Source of the DNA: Ruminococcaceae bacterium UBA1375
Lineage (GTDB): Bacteria > Bacillota > Clostridia > Oscillospirales > Ruminococcaceae
Reading direction: 5' to 3'
Length of the DNA stretch: 35,882 bases
NCBI GenBank assembly: GCA_002305795.1
Contig: DBRF01000003.1
Location: 1-35,882 of the forward strand
Position 1 is the stretch's first letter, and each line of letters begins with the position of its first letter. Of the stretch, positions 1-8,439 are shown piece after piece. A program made the position numbers and the translations under genes. The notes beneath the pieces are model-generated. The model saw only the letters and a program-made list of their open reading frames with translations. It searched no databases and was not told the origin of the DNA.

Positions 1-52
1 CCCGGCGGCGAAAAGCAGCGGCAACCTAACGGATGCTTTATCGTAAAAAGAC

Positions 53-97
53 AATCACCGCTTCGGCTTTCAAGAACCGAGGCGGTGATTCTTTTCT
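53..97. terminator. Bidirectional rho-independent terminator
   Basis: A 14-bp stem (53-66 with 77-90, one G-T wobble) encloses a 10-base loop. A T-rich run follows on the plus strand (CTTTTCTG), and the minus strand reads GTCTTTTTAC after the same stem. It lies just downstream of the minus-strand pyrophosphatase stop, so it most likely ends that transcript and also insulates it from whatever lies to the left. Confidence 0.75.
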
Positions 98-134
98 GTA
101 TTGGGGAAGGAACCTGCTTTGAAAACAACCGGCG

Positions 135-1784
135 TTATTCCCCGTTGGCCTCAATGGCGGACATCAGCGGACCGATGAGCTGCTTTTTCCGGCTCACCAC
201 CCCGGGCAGCAGGATGCTCTCCTCCCCGCATTCAATGGAAGGGAAGGCGGTACTCACCGTGTCCCGGGCGCCGGTTCCGGCAAAGAGCAGTTCGGAGGAC
301 TGCTCCAGAATGTTGGTGAGCAGCAAGAACAGCATATCCATGCCGGAGCTGGGAAGGGCCTCTTTCAAATAAGGCAGCATTTCTTCCTTCACCCGCTTCA
401 GCTCCTCCTTGCTCATGCCGGTGACCTGGGCCACCGCAATGGATTTATCCGAGCACTGGAACCGCTTGCAGTCGATGTGGAAGATTTCATCGGGGGTTTT
501 GTCCTGAAGCTGGGAGGCGGCGCTGAACATGGCGGAAGCGTGTGCCTCCATGTTGATGCCTGCGATTTTGGCCAGGTTCCGGGCCATGGCTTGGTCCACC
601 GGGGTACAGGTGGGGGAGCGGAACATCAGGGTGTCGGAGAGGATGGCGGAGCAAAGCAGCCCCGCAATGGCAGGGGGAATCTCCACCCCGTTTTCCTGGT
701 ACATCATGGTGATAATGGTGGCGGTGCAGCCCAAAGGCTGGTTGCGGAAATAGATGGGGTTCATGGTTTCCACTGGGTCGATGCGGTGGTGGTCGATGAT
801 TTCGATGACCTCGGTATCCTTAATGCCGTCCACTGCCTGGCCCTGCTCGTTGTGGTCCACCAGAATCACCCGCTGCCGTTCCACGTCCAGCAGGTTGCGC
901 TGGGAAAGCATTCCCACATAGCGGCCGTCTTCGTCCAAAACAGGGTAGTAGCGGATGCGCAGCTTGGACACCGTGGATTTCACATCCGACACCAAATGGC
1001 TTTCCCGGAAGTAAATAATGTCGTCGGTGCGCATGACGTGGCGTACCGGCACCGCCTGGTTGATGAGCTTGGCGCAGGTGTAGGTGTCCAGGGGGGAGCA
1101 GATGACTGCGCAGCCCGCTTCCTCCGCCAGCTTTTGGATGCTTTTGGTGACCTGGCTGCCCAGGCAGACCACAATGCAGTCCGCCTTCATCTCAATGGCG
1201 CTGAGCTGGCCCTCGTAGCGGTTGCCCAAAATCACCATGTCGTGTTCGCAGATGTAGTCCTCCATCACGTCGGGGTTGGCGGCGGCCACTACCACCTTGC
1301 CCTGGGTGAAGTAGGCGTCGGGGTCCCCTACAATCATTTCCCCTTTCAGGGTCTCCACAATGTTGCGGTAGCTGGTCCGGGCTTCCGCTAAAGCGTCGGC
1401 GCCCTGGTCCTCCATGTAAAACCGGGCCACGTCCCCCAGGGTGACAATCCCTTTCAGCTGCCCCCATTTGGTAAGCACCGGGATGGTTTGGATTTGGTTG
1501 TCCCGCATATGCTCCCAGGCCCGCTTTAAGGAAACCCGGCGGCTGATTCCCTCCACCTTCCGGTACTGCACGTCGGCCACACGGGGTTCCAGGGACTGGA
1601 CCAGCTGGGGCTCCGCCACCCCGAAGCAGTCTAAAACGTATTTGGTTTCGTTGTTGACGGCGCCTGCCCGGCAGGCGATGTAGGGGTCGCCGGTGATTTT
1701 CCTCTTTAGGTAGGCGTAGCTGATGGCGGAACAGATGGAGTCGGTGTCCGGGTTTTTATGGCCAATTACAAAGATCGGTTTCAT
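135..1784 (-). CDS. ppaC: Manganese-dependent inorganic pyrophosphatase with CBS and DRTGG domains
   Basis: A 549-residue family II (DHH) pyrophosphatase that hydrolyses cytosolic pyrophosphate to phosphate. The metal-binding motifs are visible in order: GHKNPDTDS near residues 8-16, VDHNE, the DHH signature in IIDHHRID, SDT, and SRKKQ at the C-terminal DHHA2 end. The catalytic halves are split by a regulatory insert of about 250 residues containing a CBS pair (first half near 70-125, second near 260-310) around a DRTGG-type domain. Known CBS-PPases with this insert respond to adenine nucleotides, and those with DRTGG also to diadenosine polyphosphates. The start is set at the ATG at 1784 because AAGGAGG lies about 9 bases upstream; an in-frame ATG 24 bases earlier has no ribosome site. 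It is transcribed divergently from the macro-domain gene. Confidence 0.95.
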   Translation of the reverse strand: MKPIFVIGHKNPDTDSICSAISYAYLKRKITGDPYIACRAGAVNNETKYVLDCFGVAEPQLVQSLEPRVADVQYRKVEGISRRVSLKRAWEHMRDNQIQTIPVLTKWGQLKGIVTLGDVARFYMEDQGADALAEARTSYRNIVETLKGEMIVGDPDAYFTQGKVVVAAANPDVMEDYICEHDMVILGNRYEGQLSAIEMKADCIVVCLGSQVTKSIQKLAEEAGCAVICSPLDTYTCAKLINQAVPVRHVMRTDDIIYFRESHLVSDVKSTVSKLRIRYYPVLDEDGRYVGMLSQRNLLDVERQRVILVDHNEQGQAVDGIKDTEVIEIIDHHRIDPVETMNPIYFRNQPLGCTATIITMMYQENGVEIPPAIAGLLCSAILSDTLMFRSPTCTPVDQAMARNLAKIAGINMEAHASAMFSAASQLQDKTPDEIFHIDCKRFQCSDKSIAVAQVTGMSKEELKRVKEEMLPYLKEALPSSGMDMLFLLLTNILEQSSELLFAGTGARDTVSTAFPSIECGEESILLPGVVSRKKQLIGPLMSAIEANGE

Positions 1785-1971
1785 TGGCAAAGGCCTCCTT
1801 ATTTTCACTGTGGGGGTCCGCCGTGGGGCAAACCCTGCGGGTCCGCAGTTTGGCGTGCCGGTTTTCCCTTTGGCCCGGCAGCTGATTTGCTGCGGGGCGT
1901 TTCCTTAAAGAAAATGAACGGCTTTTCGGGGGTTGCTGCGCAAAAGAAAAGAGCAAAACCCGCTTTTCTCC

Positions 1972-1980
1972 ATTATACCA
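1972..1980 (-). promoter_or_regulatory. Extended -10 promoter of the pyrophosphatase gene
   Basis: On the minus strand the sequence TGGTATAAT (1972-1980) is an extended -10 element. No good -35 hexamer is visible at 17 bases, which extended -10 promoters tolerate. It would give a leader of about 185 bases before the ATG at 1784; I see no recognisable riboswitch in that leader. Confidence 0.6.
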
Positions 1981-2138
1981 GACCGCAGGGCAAAATGCAC
2001 TTAATTTCTGAAAAAATAGAGGATGGTGTGGACGGGGCAGAGCGGTGCTTGTGGAAAACATCAAACCTCTGGGAGCCCCTGCTGAGCGCATCGTTGCCCT
2101 TCTCCTAGGGGAAGCAGTCCGAAAAACGGGACGGGCCA

Positions 2139-2167
2139 TTGCCCCCGCCCCGCCCTTGTGCTACAAT
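2139..2167 (+). promoter_or_regulatory. Sigma-A type promoter of the macro-domain gene
   Basis: TTGCCC (2139-2144) and TACAAT (2162-2167) are separated by 17 bases. The leader that follows is about 120 bases and holds an 8-bp hairpin (2225-2232 with 2250-2257). Together with the divergent minus-strand promoter, this accounts for the 500-base intergenic stretch 1785-2296; no gene is seen there. Confidence 0.6.
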
Positions 2168-2296
2168 AAAGAGGTGAAAACCGGTTTTTTCCGCCCTGCC
2201 AAAGAACCGGCAAGGGTGTGGAAAGCCCTGCCGGAACGCCCGGAACCGGGGCAGGGCAAACCGGAGAGAAGTGAAAGCAAAGGGGGAATGGCGGCC

Positions 2297-3340
2297 ATGC
2301 CGCTGCAAATCGTCCGAAACGACATTACCAAAATGAAGGTGGATGCCATTGTCAACGCCGCCAACACCTCCCTGCTGGGTGGCGGCGGGGTGGACGGCTG
2401 CATTCATCGGGCCGCAGGTCCCAAGCTGCTGGCGGAATGCCGTACTCTGGGGGGCTGCCAAACCGGCAGCGCTAAAATCACCGGGGCCTACGATCTGCCC
2501 TGCAAGTATGTGATCCATGCGGTTGGCCCCCGCTGGCTGGGAGGCAGTCATGGGGAACGGGAGCAGCTGGCTTCCTGTTACCGCACCTCCCTTGCCCTGG
2601 CAGAGGAGCATGGTTGTGAAACGGTGGCGTTTCCCTTGATTTCCTCCGGCATCTACGGCTATCCCAAAGCCCAGGCGCTGAAGGTGGCGGTGGACGCCAT
2701 CCAGGACTTTCTGCTGGAGCACGATATGATGGTTTACCTGGTGATCTTTGACCGGGCGGCCTATCAGATCAGCGAAAAGCTGTTTGCCGACATCGCCCAA
2801 TACATAGACGACCATTATGTGGACGCCCATACCGACAGCCATACCCGGCGGCTGCAGCAGCAGGCCCTCTTTTCCGAGGAACCGCCCATGTGCAGCTCTG
2901 TTTTGCCGGAGTACATGGACGACATGGATGACATCCTGGAGTTTCCCAAGGGCCGTCTGTTCGCCAGGGCGAGCTCTTTGGAAGACGCCCTGGCTCAGAT
3001 GGATGAGAGCTTTTCCGAAATGCTGCTGCGCAAGATCGACGAAAAAGGCATCACCGACGCTCAGTGCTACAAGAAGGCCAACATTGACCGTAAGCTCTTT
3101 TCCAAGATCCGCAGCAACCGGCTGTACAAACCCAGCAAGCCTACCGCCATCGCCTTTGCCATTGCCCTGGAACTGCCGCTGGAGGAGACCAAGGATTTGC
3201 TGCAAAAGGCGGGGTATGCCCTGTCCCACTCCAACAAGTTTGATATTATTGTGGAATATTTCATCCGGCAGAAAAATTACAATGTGTTTGAAATCAACGA
3301 AGCGCTGTTCGCCTTTGACCAAAGTTTGCTGGGCGGATGA
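2297..3340 (+). CDS. Macro-domain ADP-ribose-binding protein with C-terminal Firmicutes HTH-like domain
   Basis: A 347-residue protein. Residues 1 to about 165 form a macro domain: the DAIVNAANTSLLGGGGVDG segment and the later FPLISSGIYGYP segment are the two ADP-ribose-binding loops. Family members hydrolyse O-acetyl-ADP-ribose or remove ADP-ribose from proteins. Residues of about 240-345 form a second, mostly helical domain (segments DRKLFSKIRSNRLYKPSKP and LELPLEETKDLLQKAGYALS) that resembles the XRE-like C-terminal domain attached to several signalling modules in Clostridia; its role is unknown. The acidic, Met-rich linker between them is specific to this gene. The ATG at 2297 is chosen because the AAAGGGGG site at 2278-2285 sits 11 bases upstream; the ATG at 2288 would be too close. 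The substrate is not deducible from sequence. Confidence 0.88.
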   Translation: MPLQIVRNDITKMKVDAIVNAANTSLLGGGGVDGCIHRAAGPKLLAECRTLGGCQTGSAKITGAYDLPCKYVIHAVGPRWLGGSHGEREQLASCYRTSLALAEEHGCETVAFPLISSGIYGYPKAQALKVAVDAIQDFLLEHDMMVYLVIFDRAAYQISEKLFADIAQYIDDHYVDAHTDSHTRRLQQQALFSEEPPMCSSVLPEYMDDMDDILEFPKGRLFARASSLEDALAQMDESFSEMLLRKIDEKGITDAQCYKKANIDRKLFSKIRSNRLYKPSKPTAIAFAIALELPLEETKDLLQKAGYALSHSNKFDIIVEYFIRQKNYNVFEINEALFAFDQSLLGG

Positions 3341-3382
3341 ATTGTCGCTTTTCAGGCGACCAAATTTCATGGAATTTCCGGT

Positions 3383-3430
3383 AAGATGTGACTGTAAGGC
3401 AGACGCCAAACCGTCACATCTTTGTTTTAG
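3383..3430 (+). terminator. Terminator or attenuator directly before the VWA gene
   Basis: A perfect 10-bp stem (AAGATGTGAC at 3383-3392 with its complement at 3413-3422) is followed by a T-rich run TTTGTTTT. The run ends where the AGGAGG ribosome site (3429-3434) of the next gene begins. It could end the macro-gene transcript or act as a leader attenuator for the VWA gene, since there is no room for a promoter between it and the next start. Confidence 0.7.
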
Positions 3431-3442
3431 GAGGAACCAACC

Positions 3443-4090
3443 ATGAAAAAGAACTTAACCGAACTGGTATTTATCCTGGACCGCAGCGGCTCCATGATGG
3501 GGCTGGAAGAGGACACCATTGGGGGCTTCAACTCCATGCTCCAAAAACAAAAGGGGGAAGCGGGGGAGGCTTTGGTGTCCACCGTCTTGTTTCACAACCA
3601 GAGTCAGGTCATCCACGACCGGGTGCCTATCCAAGCCGTTCCCCCGCTCACAAGCCGGGACTATGAGGTAGGGGGCTGCACTGCCCTGCTGGACGCCGTA
3701 GGCGGGGCAATCCACCACATCGGGAATGTCCACAAATACGCCCGGCGGGAGGATGTGCCGGAACGCACCCTGTTCGTGATTACCACCGACGGCATGGAAA
3801 ACGCCAGCCGGTTTTACAGCTACGACAAGGTGAAGGAGATGATTGCCCGGCAGAAGGAGAAGCACGGCTGGGAGTTTTTGTTTTTGGGAGCCAACATCGA
3901 CGCGGTGGAGACCGCCGGACGCTTTGGCATCGGTGCGGACCGGGCGGTAAACTATCACTGCGACAGCCGGGGGACCCAGCTCAATTATGAGGTATTGGGA
4001 GAAACCGTTGCCATGTTCCGCAGTAATGCCCCCATTACCGAAGATTGGAAAAAGCGCATTGACGAGGACTACGAAACCCGGGGCAGATGA
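3443..4090 (+). CDS. VWA-domain (von Willebrand factor A-like) cytosolic protein
   Basis: A 215-residue protein made almost entirely of one VWA fold. The metal-ion-dependent adhesion site is intact: DRSGS at 13-17 gives D13, S15 and S17, with T80 in GGCTALLDA and D116 in VITTDGMEN. Such domains bind protein partners through a divalent metal. No signal peptide, membrane segment or sortase motif is visible, so it is expected in the cytoplasm, unlike adhesion VWA proteins. Bacterial stand-alone VWA proteins of this size (YegL-like) often accompany kinase, phosphatase or ADP-ribose/tellurite-type stress genes; here the upstream neighbour is a macro-domain protein. The start has AGGAGG 8 bases upstream. 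Confidence 0.88.
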   Translation: MKKNLTELVFILDRSGSMMGLEEDTIGGFNSMLQKQKGEAGEALVSTVLFHNQSQVIHDRVPIQAVPPLTSRDYEVGGCTALLDAVGGAIHHIGNVHKYARREDVPERTLFVITTDGMENASRFYSYDKVKEMIARQKEKHGWEFLFLGANIDAVETAGRFGIGADRAVNYHCDSRGTQLNYEVLGETVAMFRSNAPITEDWKKRIDEDYETRGR

Positions 4091-4105
4091 GCCCTCCGGC
4101 TTATC

Positions 4106-4175
4106 AAACTGCCGCCTGTCTTTTCCCTTCCCTTTCCAGGGGAGGGCGGGGCAGGCGGCAGTTTACGATTTTCAA
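4106..4175 (+). terminator. Terminator after the VWA gene
   Basis: A 13-bp perfect stem (4106-4118 with 4152-4164) encloses a 33-base pyrimidine/purine loop that can itself pair. The following run (ACGATTTTC) is only weakly U-rich, so termination efficiency is uncertain. Confidence 0.6.
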
Positions 4176-4231
4176 CTGGGAGGAAGAATACACCCCCGGA
4201 ACCGGCCGATATGGAAAGGGAACCGCCGGAT

Positions 4232-4261
4232 TTGACAGGGAAACGCCTGCCGTGTTATAAC
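4232..4261 (+). promoter_or_regulatory. Promoter of the LysR-type regulator gene
   Basis: A consensus TTGACA (4232-4237) is followed after 18 bases by TATAAC (4256-4261), about 85 bases upstream of the lysR-type start. Confidence 0.7.
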
Positions 4262-4346
4262 GGTTACGCTATAAATCATAGAAGGTTCATCGGTTTGCCG
4301 GAAAAGGACCACTCCATTTTTTGTTGTTTGCGGGGAGGAAACCACC

Positions 4347-5270
4347 ATGACTTTGCAGCAGCTGCGCTACGCCATCGCCATTGCCGAAAGCGGTTCTCTG
4401 AATAAGGCCGCCCAAGTGCTGTATGTTGCCCAGCCATCGCTGAGCAGCGCCGTACAGGAGCTGGAAAAGGAGCTTGGCATCACCATTTTTCACCGAAGCG
4501 GCCGGGGCGTTACCCCCACTGCCGACGGTGCAGAATTTTTGCAGTATGCCAAACAGCTTTATTCCCAGTATGAACTGCTGCTCCAAAAATATCAAAACCC
4601 CAAAAACATCAAAAAGAAGTTTGGGGTTTCGACTCAGCACTACTCCTTTGCGGTGAAAGCCTTTGTGGAGCTGGTGAAATCCTACGACACCAGCCGCTAT
4701 GAATTTGCCATCCGGGAAACCAAAACTCAAGAGGTGATCAGCGACGTGGCCACTATGAAAAGCGAGATTGGGATTTTGTATCTCAGCGATTTCAACCGTG
4801 CCGCCATCGGCAAGCTGCTGCGCACCGCAGGGCTGGAATTTCACCGCCTGATGGACTGCAAGGCTTATGTGTACCTTTGGAAGGGGCACCCCTTGGCCAA
4901 ACAGGATTCCATCCGCTTTGAGCAGCTGCGGGACTACCCCTGCCTTTCCTTTGAGCAGGGGGATACCAGCTCCTTTTATTTTGCGGAGGAGATTTTAAGC
5001 ACCGGCGAATACCTCCGCACCATCAAGGCCAACGACCGTGCCACCATGCTGAATCTGATGGTGGGGCTCAACGGCTACACCCTCTGTTCCGGCATCATCT
5101 GCCAGGAGCTCAACGGCAACCGCTTTACCGCCGTTCCCTTTGAAGCGGACTCGGTGGAGGAAAGCAGCGTCATGGAAATCGGCTATCTCACCAAACAGAA
5201 CAGCATCCTCACTGACATCGGCAGCCGGTACATCCAGGAAATCAAAAGGTATCTGCAACTTGCAGAGTGA
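4347..5270 (+). CDS. LysR-family transcriptional regulator
   Basis: A 307-residue LysR-type regulator. The N-terminal winged helix-turn-helix (about residues 1-60; LNKAAQVLYVAQPSLSSAV is the recognition region) is the canonical family signature. The rest is the two-lobed co-inducer-binding domain. The gene is read in the same direction as, and immediately before, the O-acetylhomoserine sulfhydrylase gene, whose promoter region carries a T-N11-A dyad at the position where these regulators bind. I infer that it controls sulfur amino-acid synthesis, but the effector is not visible from sequence. AGGAGG lies 9 bases before the ATG. CysB/CysL-like function is possible but not demonstrated. Confidence 0.92.
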   Translation: MTLQQLRYAIAIAESGSLNKAAQVLYVAQPSLSSAVQELEKELGITIFHRSGRGVTPTADGAEFLQYAKQLYSQYELLLQKYQNPKNIKKKFGVSTQHYSFAVKAFVELVKSYDTSRYEFAIRETKTQEVISDVATMKSEIGILYLSDFNRAAIGKLLRTAGLEFHRLMDCKAYVYLWKGHPLAKQDSIRFEQLRDYPCLSFEQGDTSSFYFAEEILSTGEYLRTIKANDRATMLNLMVGLNGYTLCSGIICQELNGNRFTAVPFEADSVEESSVMEIGYLTKQNSILTDIGSRYIQEIKRYLQLAE

Positions 5271-5397
5271 AGCTTTACCGGGATTCTCCTTGCTGCGGAG
5301 GCCGGATGTGGGGTTTTCCCATTTCTCCCGGCGGGGCTTGGGGTGAATCAGGTTCTGCCCTGTTGGGAGTAATACCAAGGGGCTTTGGGTGCATCCT

Positions 5398-5412
5398 ATA
5401 GGAAGAACCTAT
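5398..5412. promoter_or_regulatory. LysR-type operator (T-N11-A dyad) upstream of metY
   Basis: ATAGG (5398-5402) and CCTAT (5408-5412) form an inverted repeat with a 5-base spacer and fit the T-N11-A pattern of LysR-family recognition sites. Its centre lies about 66 bases before the expected metY transcription start, the usual position for such a site. Assignment to the upstream regulator is an inference. Confidence 0.5.
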
Positions 5413-5434
5413 CACCCGGCATTCCTTTTCCGTA

Positions 5435-5464
5435 TTGGACAGGCGGCCCGCCGTTTTTTATAAT
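5435..5464 (+). promoter_or_regulatory. Promoter of metY
   Basis: TTGGAC (5435-5440) and a consensus TATAAT (5459-5464) are spaced by 18 bases. The transcript would start near 5471 and have a leader of about 145 bases, with one tight 7-bp hairpin (5482-5488 with 5491-5497). I see no S-box or T-box elements in the leader. Confidence 0.75.
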
Positions 5465-5617
5465 AGTGGACAAAGAACCCCACAGGGAACTCCCTGTCCC
5501 ATCCCCCGGCATGGTTCGGCAGGGCCCGGCCCGGTCCCAAAACTGTCGGTGCATGGAAGAGGGTGCATCCGAATTTGAATGATAGAGTAAGCGGCGCCCC
5601 CGCAGGAGGACAATACC

Positions 5618-6928
5618 ATGACAAATATTCACGACCCCAAACATTGGAGCTTTGAAACCAAACAGCTGCACATCGGCCAGGAACAGGCAGACCCGGCTAC
5701 CGACGCCAGAGCGGTACCCATTTATGCTTCCACTTCCTTTGTGTTTCCGGACTGCCAGCAGGCGGCGGACCGGTTCGGACTGCGGGATGCAGGAAACATC
5801 TACGGCAGACTGACCAACCCTACCCAGGATGTGTTTGAGCGGCGCATCGCCTCGTTGGAAAACGGTGCGGCGGCTCTTGCCACGGCTTCCGGTGCGGCGG
5901 CCATCCATTACACCATCAGCGCCCTGGCCAAAAGCGGCGAGCACATTGTGGCCTCCAAGACCATCTACGGCGGCACCTATAATCTGCTGGCCCACACCCT
6001 GCCCCTATCCAGCGGGATTACCACCACCTTTGTGGACCCCTACCGGGAAGGTTCCTTTGAGGAAGCCATTCAGGACAACACCAAGGCCATCTTCGTCGAG
6101 ACTCTGGGCAACCCCAACTCCAACCTCATCGACCTGGAGGCGGTGGCTCAGACAGCCCACCGGCACGGCATCCCCCTGGTGGTGGACTCCACCTTTGCCA
6201 CCCCTTATCTCATCCGGCCCATTGAGTACGGCGCCGACATTGTGGTTCACTCCGCCACCAAATTCATCGGCGGCCACGGCACCGCCATCGGCGGCGTGAT
6301 TGTGGATGGCGGCAACTTTGACTGGAAGGCCTCCGGCAAGTACCCCTGGATCTCCCAGCCCAACCCCAGTTACCACGGCGTTTCCTTTGCCGATGCGGCG
6401 GGCCCGGCGGCTTTTGTCACCTATATCCGGGCCATTCTGCTCCGGGATACCGGCGCCACTCTCTCCCCTTTCCACGCATTTCTGTTTTTGCAGGGGCTGG
6501 AAACCCTTTCCCTGCGTCTGGAGCGTCATGTGGAAAATGCTCTGAACATCGTGGAGTATCTCAACCGCCATCCGCTGGTGGAGGCGGTGCACCACCCCTC
6601 CCTTCCCAACGAACCCAGCCACCAGCTGTACCAAAAATATTTCCCCCGTGGCGCCGGGTCCATCTTTACCTTTGAAATCAAGGGGGACGCCCAGACCGCC
6701 CAAACCTTCATCGACAACCTGGCCATTTTCTCCCTGCTGGCCAATGTGGCGGATGTGAAGTCGCTGGTGATTCATCCCGCCAGCACCACCCATTCCCAGC
6801 TCACCCCGGAGGAACTGCTGGACCAGGGCATCCGGCCCAACACCATCCGCCTGTCCATCGGTACGGAAAATGTGAAGGATTTGATCGCCGCTTTGGAGGA
6901 CGCCTTTGCCGCCGTCCAATCCCGTTGA
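5618..6928 (+). CDS. metY: O-acetylhomoserine aminocarboxypropyltransferase (sulfhydrylase)
   Basis: A 436-residue PLP enzyme of the Cys/Met metabolism family. It condenses O-acetylhomoserine with sulfide (or methanethiol) to homocysteine (or methionine) in the cytosol. The Schiff-base lysine is K215 in SATKFIGGHGT; the cofactor-phosphate region is near IYGRLTNPTQ (61-70), and the aspartate in VVDSTFATP (near 190) holds the pyridine nitrogen. The full length, the long segment before the C-terminal domain and the SATKFIGGHG motif favour MetY over the shorter MetB/MetC enzymes. It has its own promoter and an AGGAGG site 9 bases before the ATG, with a LysR-type gene just upstream. Cysteine synthase side activity is known for the family. 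Confidence 0.95.
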   Translation: MTNIHDPKHWSFETKQLHIGQEQADPATDARAVPIYASTSFVFPDCQQAADRFGLRDAGNIYGRLTNPTQDVFERRIASLENGAAALATASGAAAIHYTISALAKSGEHIVASKTIYGGTYNLLAHTLPLSSGITTTFVDPYREGSFEEAIQDNTKAIFVETLGNPNSNLIDLEAVAQTAHRHGIPLVVDSTFATPYLIRPIEYGADIVVHSATKFIGGHGTAIGGVIVDGGNFDWKASGKYPWISQPNPSYHGVSFADAAGPAAFVTYIRAILLRDTGATLSPFHAFLFLQGLETLSLRLERHVENALNIVEYLNRHPLVEAVHHPSLPNEPSHQLYQKYFPRGAGSIFTFEIKGDAQTAQTFIDNLAIFSLLANVADVKSLVIHPASTTHSQLTPEELLDQGIRPNTIRLSIGTENVKDLIAALEDAFAAVQSR

Positions 6929-7141
6929 CTTCTTCTTTGTCACGGCATCGGATCTGTTCCAGGACGGCCTTGGGTGACAGGGAGTCGTTCCGGGTACGGT
7001 TGTCCAAAACAAACGGGAAGGAATTTCTCAGCAGAGAGTCCTCTTCCACCGCTATTTTAAGACAGCAAACAACAGCTTCATTCCGGCAATGCTCCTGTGT
7101 TTCAGGATGCTGTTGCGCTGGAGGAAGAATTCTTGAGCGTT
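6929..7141 (-). other. Intergenic stretch with an orphan open frame, possible gene remnant
   Basis: Between metY and the next minus-strand gene there is about 330 bases without a confident gene. On the minus strand a frame stays open from about 7141 into the metY 3' end, reading ILPPAQQHPETQEH and later NSFPFVLDNRTRNDSL. It has no convincing start or ribosome site and I do not recognise it. It could be the remnant of a lost gene; chance is also possible. Confidence 0.25.
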
Positions 7142-7187
7142 AGATGCTTTGACGGCGTAAATAAGAATGATGGGTCATATTAACACA

Positions 7188-7231
7188 GCCGCCAACGCAA
7201 CGGCTTTTTGTATGCCGTTTTTGTTGGCGGC
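7188..7231. terminator. Hairpin between convergent metY and DUF1266 genes
   Basis: An outer 9-bp stem (7188-7196 with 7223-7231) surrounds an inner 6-bp stem (AACGGC at 7199-7204 with GCCGTT at 7214-7219), and T runs lie beside both. It is placed to end transcription from either direction between two convergent genes. Confidence 0.5.
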
Positions 7232-7260
7232 CGGTGAATCACCGTCTATTTTCAAAGAGT

Positions 7261-8439
7261 TTATATTGTGAAACCGATTTTTCTCGGTGCGGGCCAAGGA
7301 CACTCACGCCATTGTCCGCTTTCTTGCTCCGCTTTTCCGGTCAACAGGTCTGTGGCGGCGTCTGCAATATAGCCAAGGTAACTTCCAGCGGAGCTGTCGC
7401 CGCACAGTAATTTCCACATAAGACCGCCAAAAAGATAAGACTGAGCAAATTCACGCCAGCTATGCAGTTCTTCCACAACCTTTTGGGAGAGATCCCAAAG
7501 AATGCCAACCGCTTCGCTTTCCGTGAGCCAACCTAAATAGCATCCCCAACGGGTCAGCATCGCTGCTCGGCCAACATCCCATCCAGCCATGAAGCCGGGG
7601 GAATATTCCTCTTTATACCGCTGTGCAAACCTCCATGCCCGCTCGGTAGATTCACGGTCCTCCTCGTCCATGGTTTCATCCATCAGTTCTTCCGGCGAAG
7701 ATGCCTCACTGTATAGCTGATACCGGAGGATATACCCTTCCTGGGCTAAATAGCGGATCATATCCAGCAGATCGCTGCGGCCATTGATCCCCCAGGAGCG
7801 TCGTACAAGGGATACAATTTTTTGCTCCATGACAGGGATATGTTCCTCCACATCCATACTGTACAGATTGTGGTCGTTAAGGGTGGATAAAATACCGGAC
7901 AGCAGGATGCCGAAGCGTTCCCATTTTACGTCATTTTTTTGGTAAGGGATGGGTTCTGGCTCAGGGATGGCTTCAAGCCGGGCCATGGTTTCTTCTAAAG
8001 TAGTATATAGGGTTTGCTCCAGTTCCAAATTAAATGCCAGGTCTTCTTCTTCGTCGGAATCCTCCATCTCCAGCATTTCCAAAGCTGCTGCAAGAACGCC
8101 CATATCCTCTCCAAACATTTGCCCCATCAAGTCCTCTGTAGTAGAGGCAGCAGCCTCAGCTACTTTCTCATTGATCATTTTTTGTAATTGTTCCTGGTTG
8201 GCGGCCATCTGCGCCATATCCTCAGCTCCGAATACCTGACCAAGAATTTCTACTTGCCGCTCCGTATTGGCATGAATCTGTTGTTCAACCTCAGCGGCAG
8301 ATGCCGACGCCTCTTTTTCAGGGCTGGAGATTTCGATTTTATTCACCAGCTCTTCGCTTTTTTCAAACGTCTTTTTCATGGAATCGGCGGCCTTTTCTCT
8401 GGCTTGTTGCGCCCGTTTTCTAATTTCGTTTATATCCAT
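7261..8439 (-). CDS. DUF1266-domain protein with long acidic N-terminal region
   Basis: A 392-residue cytosolic protein. Residues 1 to about 175 are charged, alanine- and glutamate-rich, probably helical or coiled coil, with an acidic stretch SDEEEDLAF. About 195-375 match the DUF1266 pattern: an SWGINGRSDLLDMIRYL segment, then WDVGRAAMLTRWGCYLGWL, then SWREFAQSYLFGG. DUF1266 proteins are repeatedly found next to polymorphic toxins and predicted immunity genes; their biochemical role is unknown. It is the last gene of a four-gene minus-strand run, and its ATG overlaps the stop of the preceding small gene by one base (TAATG), so translation is likely coupled. The base composition is clearly more AT-rich than metY or pckG on either side, which suggests acquisition. 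Confidence 0.8.
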   Translation of the reverse strand: MDINEIRKRAQQAREKAADSMKKTFEKSEELVNKIEISSPEKEASASAAEVEQQIHANTERQVEILGQVFGAEDMAQMAANQEQLQKMINEKVAEAAASTTEDLMGQMFGEDMGVLAAALEMLEMEDSDEEEDLAFNLELEQTLYTTLEETMARLEAIPEPEPIPYQKNDVKWERFGILLSGILSTLNDHNLYSMDVEEHIPVMEQKIVSLVRRSWGINGRSDLLDMIRYLAQEGYILRYQLYSEASSPEELMDETMDEEDRESTERAWRFAQRYKEEYSPGFMAGWDVGRAAMLTRWGCYLGWLTESEAVGILWDLSQKVVEELHSWREFAQSYLFGGLMWKLLCGDSSAGSYLGYIADAATDLLTGKAEQESGQWRECPWPAPRKIGFTI

